Assembly (NCBI RefSeq): GCF_003966565.1
Contig: NZ_AP018718.1
Location: forward strand, 1,984,001 to 2,048,000
Source of the DNA: Sulfuricystis multivorans
GTDB lineage: Bacteria; Pseudomonadota; Gammaproteobacteria; Burkholderiales; Rhodocyclaceae
DNA length: 64,000 nt
Direction: 5' to 3'
The position numbers and the translations under genes are program-made. Under the pieces are notes generated by a model. It did not search any database. It was not told where the DNA came from and saw only the letters and a list, made by a program, of their open reading frames with translations. Each line of letters begins with the position of its first letter. Positions within the stretch are counted from its first letter, which is position 1. Shown in pieces: positions 18,035 through 24,805 of this stretch.

Positions 18035-19224
18035 AGCTGTGCAAGCCGATGGGCATGGCTTTGCCGGGCCTCGGCAGCGACGCCGATCGCCCGTGCAAAG
18101 CCCTCGGCGAGCCGCGCCAGGTCGACCACGCCCGGCATTTCCGGCATCTCCCAGGTGGCCAGATAGGCGGCGAGTTTGTTGCTGCGGCCGGCCAGCGAAG
18201 GCGGCAGGAAACTCACTCGCGGCAGGGCAAACGCGGTGGCCACGATATGGCCGTGCAGACTGGTGCCGGCGAACCCTTGGCTCGCCGCGATCAGCGCCGC
18301 GATCTGCCAGACATCGAGCGCTGCGAAGATGCGCCAGGACGCCGTTGCGAGCCGAGCAGCGCAGCGCCGATACGCATCGAGGTCATCATGCCAGGGGGCG
18401 GTACCGGCACGGAAAAAGACGATGCCCCAGCCCGTTTCCGCCGCGATGGCATCAAAGCCACGGGCCAGCGAGTCCAGCGTCGCGTCATCGCCACATTCGG
18501 CGGCGAATTGCACGGCGACGAAGCCGGCAGGAAAGTACGAGCGGATGCCGGCCACCTCGCCCCGTGTCGTCTCCTGTGCGATACGTGCGCCGAAGCGCTC
18601 GGCGATGACCGCCACCGGATCGGGCGCGAGTGCGGCCGCAATACCGTCCTCGGCCAGGGCGGCCTGGGTGGCTCGGTCACGCACAAAAAGGGAATCAGCC
18701 CCTGCCAGCTTCGCCAGCACCTCGCGCCGCAACGACGCATCGGCATGGGCGAGATCCGCCCCGCCGACGGCATTGAACACGATGCGCCGTGCCGCCGGAA
18801 AAAGCTCGCGGCCGATCACATAAGGCGCTGCGGCAGTGAGGCCAAAGCGCTCGGTTGCAAAGGTACGCGCACCCACAGGGTCGGTGTCGAAGCGCGCGAT
18901 CAGCCCGGAGGCTTCCTCCGGTTCGGCCAGCATCACCGCCGCCTGCCAGGCGGTGGTGGTCAGGATCTCGCCGCCGACGTGGATGATCTCGACCGGCACG
19001 CCGTGATACCTGGCTGCCAGATCGGCGATCGCTTCGATGCGAAAGCCGCCATAGGGCGTCAGGTCGCGTGCCACCAAACCCGCCGGGATGAGCGTTCTGC
19101 CCTCACACAGCGCCGCCGCGATCCGGCCGAACAGCAGATCGCCGAAGTTGTGGCGGTCGTGGGCGCCGAAGAGCAGCGCCGGTGCCGTCCCGTCAGCGCC
19201 GACTTCGTCTCCGATGCTCGCCGT
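17971..19224 (-). CDS. Polysaccharide pyruvyl transferase family protein, start uncertain
   Basis: The frame resembles polysaccharide pyruvyl transferases, which add ketal pyruvate from PEP to exported glycans. It has an N-terminal LLFGAHDRHNFGDLLFGRI, then VIGRELFPAARRIVFNAVGG, LFVRDRATQAAL and a C-terminal GFAGTSLHGHIVATAFALPR. The conserved N-terminal motif lies upstream of the first ordinary start (TTG at 19077). Between it and the in-frame stop at 19237 there is no ATG, GTG or TTG. The ATG at 19229 is in the wrong frame. I show the frame from an ACG at 19224, six bases after GGAGG. A non-standard start, or a frameshift in a 26-bp repeat inside this stretch (19181-19206), are the alternatives. 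Confidence 0.7.
   Translation of the reverse strand, partial: TASIGDEVGADGTAPALLFGAHDRHNFGDLLFGRIAAALCEGRTLIPAGLVARDLTPYGGFRIEAIADLAARYHGVPVEIIHVGGEILTTTAWQAAVMLAEPEEASGLIARFDTDPVGARTFATERFGLTAAAPYVIGRELFPAARRIVFNAVGGADLAHADASLRREVLAKLAGADSLFVRDRATQAALAEDGIAAALAPDPVAVIAERFGARIAQETTRGEVAGIRSYFPAGFVAVQFAAECGDDATLDSLARGFDAIAAETGWGIVFFRAGTAPWHDDLDAYRRCAARLATASWRIFAALDVWQIAALIAASQGFAGTSLHGHIVATAFALPRVSFLPPSLAGRSNKLAAYLATWEMPEMPGVVDLARLAEGFARAIGVAAEARQSHAHRLAQLYRRTAADSIACIRSQCEPGQ
19181..19206 (-). repeat. 26-bp interspersed coding repeat, copy 4 (pyruvyl transferase N-terminus)
   Basis: Reads VGADGTAP in the pyruvyl transferase frame, exactly where the gene lacks a proper start. Confidence 0.65.
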
Positions 19225-19236
19225 GGCATTCCTCCG

Positions 19237-20358
19237 CTAACTGCGCGCCAGACGCCGCCCCAAAGCCGCAGGCAGCAGGACGATCAGCATGAGCCAGAGC
19301 GTCGCCGGTTCGGGCATCCGCATGGTATTGACGAAAGCAGTGGCGACCAACTGATGGCCGTATGTGGTCGGATGGATGCCGTCCCAGAAAAGGTAACCAG
19401 TTGGATCGGCGACACAAGCCGGATCCACCGCACAAGCACTCGAGACGTTGGTCAGGCCATAAGCAGCTGGGTTATCGGCAATCGCCGTCATGATGCCAAA
19501 CAGATCGAAGCGAGTCAGGTCTCCGGAGAAAGTATCTTCGAATCCATCCAGAACAGAATCGAGCTGCGCATTCATGATCGTCGACCCAAGCCATGCGCTA
19601 AACACCGCATCGCTGCCCAAGGCTTGCACGGCGGGTACTAGGCTGAGATTTGGCAGATTCCATACCGCGATGTGCTGGGCCCCCAAGTCGGCCAGGGTTT
19701 CCAGCACCGTCTCCATTCCAGTCAAATAATCTGTGATCACTGCCCACGGATCAGTGGCTGGGTCACTGTCCATCGCCGCGGCGAAAGCATCCCGCAGGTC
19801 ATTGCCACCACCCTCGACGACGAATAGTGCATCTGCCGGCGCAGGGTTACCGTCGAGAAGCAGCGCAAAGGCAGAAACCTGATCGACGAGGCTGAACGGG
19901 AACCCCAGGGGCGGTGTGGTGCCGACCCGCGCTCCGCCGAAAGCGAAATTGGTACCCGTCACAGGAGGCACGGTTCCTCCCATCATGAAGTTGTACAGGT
20001 CAGAAAAACTCACCCCGTTCAGCGCATTTTGGGTCGGCAGTCCGGTGATCGCAGAGACATAATCCGGCCACACCCAGCCGTTCGAATAACGGTTCGCGGT
20101 ATAAGGGAAAGTCGGCACCAGTGACGTATCGACTTCATCGGAACCCGGCGAAATCGGCGCCTCTGTGCGCTGAAAGGCATAGGGGTGGGATGACCCATAG
20201 ATGGCCGGTATCGCCTCGTCGAACACCCAGGCATTGTTGCCGGTATCGGCGAGGCTATCGCCAAAGATGTATAGGCTGCTGTAACTCGCGGCCTGGCTGG
20301 GGGCGCTGCAGAAGAGCCCGCAGGCACAAAGGCCAAGGAATAGAGAACGCGCTTTCAT
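19237..20358 (-). CDS. SGNH/GDSL hydrolase with PEP-CTERM sorting signal
   Basis: Exported esterase/lipase-like protein of 373 residues. A signal peptide (MKARSLFLGLCACGLFCSA...SQA) is followed by the catalytic blocks FGDSLADTGNN (Ser), GGGNDLRD (Gly/Asn) and DGIHPTTYGH (Asp-His). The C-terminus is a PEP-CTERM tail: MPEPATLWL, a hydrophobic helix, then RRLARS. PEP-CTERM proteins are processed by exosortase and usually go with exopolysaccharide; no exosortase is in the window. I start at 20358, behind GGGAGAA. A weak sigma-54-like TGGC-N7-TTGA lies on the minus strand at 20453-20467, but the -12 GC is not matched. The pyruvyl transferase gene follows with no gap. Confidence 0.88.
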   Translation of the reverse strand: MKARSLFLGLCACGLFCSAPSQAASYSSLYIFGDSLADTGNNAWVFDEAIPAIYGSSHPYAFQRTEAPISPGSDEVDTSLVPTFPYTANRYSNGWVWPDYVSAITGLPTQNALNGVSFSDLYNFMMGGTVPPVTGTNFAFGGARVGTTPPLGFPFSLVDQVSAFALLLDGNPAPADALFVVEGGGNDLRDAFAAAMDSDPATDPWAVITDYLTGMETVLETLADLGAQHIAVWNLPNLSLVPAVQALGSDAVFSAWLGSTIMNAQLDSVLDGFEDTFSGDLTRFDLFGIMTAIADNPAAYGLTNVSSACAVDPACVADPTGYLFWDGIHPTTYGHQLVATAFVNTMRMPEPATLWLMLIVLLPAALGRRLARS

Positions 20359-20537
20359 TGTTTTCTCCCTGAAGCAGATACGGGAACCCGTTGTTTCCAT
20401 GCAAGATTCATGCTTGTTTGCGTTTTCGTTGCAACTCATTGGCTTGCGTTTTTCAATCGAATAGCCATGTAAAGAAAAGCGACACTTTCAGCCGATCCGT
20501 GGCTTCGCGCTGGCAGATGCTCTGCGCCATTCTGGCC

Positions 20538-20846
20538 TCATCTCGTCTGCGGCCGGTTTGGCGCCGACCGGCCATAGAGCCTGCGCAGCTCGTCCTTCGC
20601 GGCTTCCAGGATCGCCCGCCGTTCGCTGGGCAGCTTGCGGCCGGCGCGGTTGATGTAGAAGTTGAGCATCGACATCGCCGACTGGAAGGGACTCGCCTTG
20701 CGGCGCGTGCTCGCCTCGGCCGAGGCCGCGAGCGAGCGCGCGATCGCGGCCGGGTCGTCCCAGGTGAATACCCCGGCTTCGAGATCGAGCGCAAAGCTCG
20801 TCTCGGTCACCTGCTGCGACCAGCGTCTGGGTTTCTTCTCATCCAT
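20538..20846 (-). CDS. DUF3175 family protein
   Basis: Small basic protein of 102 residues (RRWSQQVTETSFALDLEAGVF, then KASPFQSAMSMLNFYINRAG and a C-terminal ERRAILEAAKDELRRLYGR helix) that fits the DUF3175 pattern. No catalytic residues are evident and no function is known. It overlaps the DUF504 gene by 8 bp and is the last gene of the polX-archease-rtcB strand. The 179-bp gap beyond it (20359-20537) contains the leader of the SGNH gene and nothing else I can define. Confidence 0.75.
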   Translation of the reverse strand: MDEKKPRRWSQQVTETSFALDLEAGVFTWDDPAAIARSLAASAEASTRRKASPFQSAMSMLNFYINRAGRKLPSERRAILEAAKDELRRLYGRSAPNRPQTR

Positions 20847-21123
20847 CCCTGGCTGTGGGCGCTGCCCGCTCCGGTGCCCGCCGCCAGATCAATCGCCCAT
20901 CGCGCCAGACTTCGCGGATGCGGTGCAGCGGGATGTCATGCACGCGCCCTTCCGCGTCGATGAGGGTAAGGAGTTCGGGATTGTCGGAGTCGCGACCAAT
21001 GTCGGAAAGTTTGACATGCCGGATGGCACCGGCAACGCGATCCCAATAGCCGAGTACGAATTCGCCCTTGCCAAACGCCGCATCCCAGCGGATGCGGGCG
21101 AGCAGTTCGTGGATCGGTTGCAT
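20839..21123 (-). CDS. DUF504 (UPF0248) family protein
   Basis: The 94 residues carry the family signature IRWDAAFGKGEFVLGYWDRV and the later PLHRIREVWRDGRLIWRR. DUF504 proteins are best known from archaea, where they are proposed to bind RNA; the exact role is unproven. An ATGA overlap with rtcB upstream and an 8-bp overlap with DUF3175 downstream make co-translation likely, and the link to RtcB and archease supports an RNA-repair role. Confidence 0.82.
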   Translation of the reverse strand: MQPIHELLARIRWDAAFGKGEFVLGYWDRVAGAIRHVKLSDIGRDSDNPELLTLIDAEGRVHDIPLHRIREVWRDGRLIWRRAPERAAPTARDG

Positions 21124-22553
21124 CAGCCCTTCACACAGACGAGGGGTGCCAGCCGCGCCACCTTGCGCGCCAGACCAGCGCGATGGGCTGCCTCGACGAC
21201 GCTGCCGACGTCCTTGTAGGCGAAGGGCGCTTCTTCGGCCACCCCGCGCAGACTCGGACTGCGGATCAGCACACCGCGCGCGGCCAGCTCAGCGACGATC
21301 TTGCGGCCGGAAAAGCGGCGCGTCGCCTCGTTGCGGCTCATCGCGCGGCCAGCGCCATGACAGGCCGAGCCGAAGGCGCGCTCCTCGGTGCCGGCGGCAC
21401 CAGCCAGCACCCAGGAGGCGGTGCCCATGCTGCCGCCGATCAACACCGGCTGGCCAACGGCGCGATATTCCGGCGGCAATTCTGGATGCCCCGGGCCGAA
21501 GGCGCGTGTCGCGCCTTTGCGATGCACGAACAGGCGGCGCTTTTCGCCCGCCACGGTATGAATCTCCTCTTTGCAGGTATTGTGCGAGACGTCGTAGAGC
21601 AACGGCAGATCATGGCCCGGAAAGAATTCGCCGAACACTTCGCGCGTCAGATGGGTGAGGATCTGCCGGTTGGCCAGCGCGCAGTTGATGCCGGCGCGCA
21701 TCGCACCGAGATAGCGTTTGCCCAGCGGGGAAGACAGCGGCGCGCAGGCGAGCTCGCGATCGGGCAGCGCCAGCGCGAAGCCCGGCGCGGCGATCGCCAT
21801 CTCGCGCAGGTAGTCGGTACCGATCTGGTGTCCCAGGCCGCGCGAGCCGCAATGAATGCTGACCACCACTTCGTCCTGCTTCAGGCCGAAAGCGACCGCA
21901 GCCTCGTGGTCGAAGATTTCGACCACCCGCTGCACTTCGAGGTAGTGATTGCCGGAGCCGAGCGTGCCCATCTCGTCGCGCTGGCGCTGCTTGGCCTGCG
22001 CCGAAACCGCAGCCGGATCGGCGCCGGCGACACAGCCGTCTTCCTCGATGCGAAAGAGATCTTCGCCGCGCCCCCAGCCTCGTTCGACCGCCCAGCGCGC
22101 GCCGCCTTCGAGCATCGCGTCCATCTCGGCAGCCGACAGACGAATCGCGCCGGTGCTGCCGACGCCGGCCGGAATCTTGGCGAACAGACGATCGGCAAGC
22201 TCATGTCCGACGGCTTCGACCTCACCGACCGTCAGGCCGGTGAGCAGGCAGCGCACGCCGCAGGAGATGTCGAAGCCGACACCGCCGGCCGAGATCACCC
22301 CGCCCGCATCGGGATCGAAGGCGGCCACGCCACCGATCGGAAAGCCATAGCCCCAATGGGCATCGGGCATCGCATAGGAAGCCGCGACGATGCCCGGCAG
22401 CTTGGCGACGTTAATCACCTGCTCGCGCACTTTCTCGTCCATCGCCTCGACCAGTGCGCGGTCGGCGAAGAGGATGCCCGGCACGCGCATCGCGCCGGTC
22501 TGCGGCACCTCCCATGCAAATTCGCTTCTCTGGATTAGGCTTTTCAGTTCCAT
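21123..22553 (-). CDS. rtcB: RNA-splicing ligase RtcB
   Basis: GTP- and Mn-dependent ligase that joins 2',3'-cyclic phosphate or 3'-phosphate RNA ends to 5'-OH ends. The 476 residues include FDISCGVRCL (metal Cys), TLGSGNHYLEVQ, VSIHCGSRGLGHQIG (metal His residues) and SACHGAGRAMSR, whose His becomes guanylylated. I start at the ATG at 22553, five bases after AGGAG; a GTG two codons earlier is possible. The archease gene stops 9 bp upstream. The gene is about 70 residues longer than typical E. coli-type RtcB but within the family range. Confidence 0.95.
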   Translation of the reverse strand: MELKSLIQRSEFAWEVPQTGAMRVPGILFADRALVEAMDEKVREQVINVAKLPGIVAASYAMPDAHWGYGFPIGGVAAFDPDAGGVISAGGVGFDISCGVRCLLTGLTVGEVEAVGHELADRLFAKIPAGVGSTGAIRLSAAEMDAMLEGGARWAVERGWGRGEDLFRIEEDGCVAGADPAAVSAQAKQRQRDEMGTLGSGNHYLEVQRVVEIFDHEAAVAFGLKQDEVVVSIHCGSRGLGHQIGTDYLREMAIAAPGFALALPDRELACAPLSSPLGKRYLGAMRAGINCALANRQILTHLTREVFGEFFPGHDLPLLYDVSHNTCKEEIHTVAGEKRRLFVHRKGATRAFGPGHPELPPEYRAVGQPVLIGGSMGTASWVLAGAAGTEERAFGSACHGAGRAMSRNEATRRFSGRKIVAELAARGVLIRSPSLRGVAEEAPFAYKDVGSVVEAAHRAGLARKVARLAPLVCVKG

Positions 22554-22562
22554 CTCCACTCC

Positions 22563-22976
22563 TCATACATCGACGACACACTGCGCCAACCATTGCCCGT
22601 CGGGAAGGTGTTCTACTTTCAGTTCGCAGAAGCTCGCCCCCTTGATCTCGGCGGCCGGCTGGTGGCGCGCGACATCGATCGGCTCGCCCCATGCGGTCGC
22701 CGTCAGACGATGATGTTCGATGCTCACCGTAAAGCGCGAGAAGAGTAGCTTGCGCGTCGCCATCTCGTAGATCAACGCATTGAGCCAGTCGAGCAACAGC
22801 AGTTCGTCATCGGGCGCTGCGCATTCGATCCGTGCCGCCTCAAAGCCGCCGACTTTCGTGGGGTCGGTGATCACCGCGGTCAAGGCCATGGCGCAAGCGG
22901 CGAAGGCCTCGGCCTTCGTCGCGCCCAAGCCCCGCACGCCGACGTCGGCGTCGTGTTCGAATGTCTCCCATTTCAT
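22563..22976 (-). CDS. Archease (RtcB activator)
   Basis: The 137-residue product matches archease: FEHDADVGVRGLG at the N-terminus (metal-binding Asp), LLLLDWLNALIYEM in the middle, and a final beta strand with Asp near the C-terminus. Archease speeds guanylylation and turnover of RtcB. Its place immediately before rtcB supports this, and its start overlaps the polX stop by 4 bp. I start at the ATG at 22976 because it gives the archease N-terminus; an upstream extension lies inside polX. Confidence 0.93.
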   Translation of the reverse strand: MKWETFEHDADVGVRGLGATKAEAFAACAMALTAVITDPTKVGGFEAARIECAAPDDELLLLDWLNALIYEMATRKLLFSRFTVSIEHHRLTATAWGEPIDVARHQPAAEIKGASFCELKVEHLPDGQWLAQCVVDV

Positions 22977-24700
22977 TTCCGTGTCCTCGCCAACAGGGGC
23001 AACAGCTCGGCCAGCGGCCGCGTGTTCAGCACGTCCTTGGCTTCCAGCCAGCCGCGCCGCGCCTGACCGAGGCCAAAGCGCAGGTTGGCGAAATCGGCCC
23101 GGCTGTGCGCGTCGGAATCGATCGCCACCAGCACGCCTTCGTCCTTGGCCAGCAGACAATCGCTGTCGGTCAGATCGAGCCGCTCGGGGTGGGCATTGAG
23201 TTCGAGGAAACAGCCACGCGCCTTCGCCGCGCGCACGATCCTGGCCATATCGACATCGAACGGCGGCCGCGCGTCGATCAGGCGGCCGCTCGGATGGGCG
23301 AGGATGCTGACATAGGGATGATCGAGCGCGCGCAGGATGCGCTCGGTCTGTTTCGCGCGCGGCAGGTCGAAACGGCTGTGGATCGCCACGACGACCAGAT
23401 CGAGCTCGCCGAGCACGTCGTCGGGGAGATCCAGGCGACCATCTTCGAGGATGTCGACCTCGATGCCCTTCAGCAGCCGGAAGCCTTCGAAGCTCTCGTT
23501 GAGCCGGTCGATCTGCGCGCACTGTTCGCGCAGCCGACGGCTATCCAACCCATGCACCATCGTCAGTCGCCGGGAATGCTCGGTGATCGCGAGATATTCG
23601 AATCCCAGCCGCTGCGCCTCGGCAGCCATCGCCTCGAGCGTGTCGCGGCCATCGGTGGCCTGGGTATGCACGTGCAGATCACCGCGCAGCTCGGCAAGCT
23701 GAACCAGCTTCGGCAGCCGGTGCGCACGCGCCGCGCCGATCTCGCCGCGGTCTTCGCGCAGCTCGGGCGGAATCCAGTCGAGTCCCAACGCCGCATAAAC
23801 CTCCTCTTCGCTGCTTCCGGCCAGACGCTGCCGGCCGCGGAACAGCCCGTATTCGTTGAGCTTGAGGCCGAGCTCCTGGGCGAGCTTGCGCAGTACGATG
23901 TTGTGCGCCTTCGAGCCGGTGAAGTAGAGCAGCGCCGCGCCCCAGGCTTCCGGTTCGATCACGCGCAAGTCGACCTGCAGGCCCGACTTCAGCACCACGC
24001 TGCCGCGCGTCTCCCCCGCCGCGAGCACGTCACGCACCTCCTCGTAAGCCGTGAAGCGCCGCATCACCGCCGCGGGATCGCGTGTGGCGATGAGGATGTC
24101 GAGATCACCGACGGTCTCGCGCGCGCGACGGAAGCTGCCGGCGATCTCGATCTTTTCCACCGCTTTTGCTCCTTTGAGCCAGGTCAGCAGGGAGCCGGCA
24201 TATTGCGCGGCGATCGCCAGCTTGAGCCGCTTGCTCTGCGACAGATGCTGCTCGACCGCTTGCAGGATGTTCGCCTCGGTCTTGGTGCCAAACCCCGGCA
24301 GGGTGCGAATGCGGCCGTCGCGCGCGGCACGCGCGAGCTGCTCCAGCGTCTGGATGTCGAGCTCGTGCCAGAGCGTACGGACGCGTTTCGGGCCCAGCCC
24401 CGGAATGTGCAGCAGTTCGGTGATGGCCGGCGGCAGTTCCTGGCGCAGTTTCTCGAGCGCCCGGCATTTGCCGGTCTCGACGATCTCGCGGATCTTCGCC
24501 GCGAGATCCTCGCCGATGCCCGGCAATCGTGTCAGATCCTCGCCGCGCTCGACGAGGGTGCGCAACTCGCGCGACCATTCGCCGACGATGCGCGATGCAT
24601 TGCGGTAGGCGCGGATGCGAAACGGATTGGCGCCCTCGATCTCGAGCAGATCGGCGATCTCGGTGAAGATCGCCGCGATGTCGGCATTGTGGATGGGCAT
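22973..24700 (-). CDS. polX: DNA polymerase/3'-5' exonuclease PolX
   Basis: Family X polymerase with a PHP nuclease domain, 575 residues. Order: N-terminal helix-hairpin-helix 8-kDa-like part (NADIAAIFTEIADLLEIEG, RLPGIGEDLAAKIREIVETG), polymerase palm (IAGSFRRARETVGDLDILI with the metal Asp pair), then the PHP domain (DLHVHTQATDG, AITEHSRR, EVDILEDG, HPSGRLID, DSDAHSRADF). PolX acts in gap filling during base-excision repair. It is the first gene of the set, co-oriented with archease and rtcB by a 4-bp overlap, and diverges from the Lon-like gene. Confidence 0.95.
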   Translation of the reverse strand: MPIHNADIAAIFTEIADLLEIEGANPFRIRAYRNASRIVGEWSRELRTLVERGEDLTRLPGIGEDLAAKIREIVETGKCRALEKLRQELPPAITELLHIPGLGPKRVRTLWHELDIQTLEQLARAARDGRIRTLPGFGTKTEANILQAVEQHLSQSKRLKLAIAAQYAGSLLTWLKGAKAVEKIEIAGSFRRARETVGDLDILIATRDPAAVMRRFTAYEEVRDVLAAGETRGSVVLKSGLQVDLRVIEPEAWGAALLYFTGSKAHNIVLRKLAQELGLKLNEYGLFRGRQRLAGSSEEEVYAALGLDWIPPELREDRGEIGAARAHRLPKLVQLAELRGDLHVHTQATDGRDTLEAMAAEAQRLGFEYLAITEHSRRLTMVHGLDSRRLREQCAQIDRLNESFEGFRLLKGIEVDILEDGRLDLPDDVLGELDLVVVAIHSRFDLPRAKQTERILRALDHPYVSILAHPSGRLIDARPPFDVDMARIVRAAKARGCFLELNAHPERLDLTDSDCLLAKDEGVLVAIDSDAHSRADFANLRFGLGQARRGWLEAKDVLNTRPLAELLPLLARTRK

Positions 24701-24724
24701 ATCCGAGCCTTTCCGGCAAATCGA

Positions 24725-24750
24725 GCGATTTCATTATCCCCTGAAATCGC
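24725..24750. promoter_or_regulatory. 9-bp perfect palindrome between polX and the Lon-like protease gene
   Basis: GCGATTTCA (24725-24733), an 8-nt spacer, then TGAAATCGC (24742-24750). It overlaps the -35 region of the promoter proposed for the protease gene and lies about 25 bp upstream of the polX start, so it may be an operator for both. It is not the HrcA CIRCE sequence. Confidence 0.5.
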
Positions 24751-24770
24751 CGGGGTGCGCTCCCTATAAT
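24741..24770 (+). promoter_or_regulatory. Putative sigma-70 promoter of the Lon-like protease gene
   Basis: CTGAAA (24741-24746, four of six bases of TTGACA), an 18-bp spacer and a perfect TATAAT (24765-24770). The start would be near 24777, giving a leader of about 29 nt without a clear Shine-Dalgarno sequence. Confidence 0.5.
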
Positions 24771-24805
24771 CGGGCGATCCTCATACCGAATCCAACGATC
24801 GCCTC

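Noticed and set aside
17860-19641. Plus-strand 593-codon frame
   Set aside because: Antisense to the pyruvyl transferase and SGNH genes, without recognisable domains.
20453-20467. Sigma-54 promoter for the PEP-CTERM gene (TGGC-N7-TTGA)
   Set aside because: The required GC at -12 is GA, so the match is too weak to annotate.
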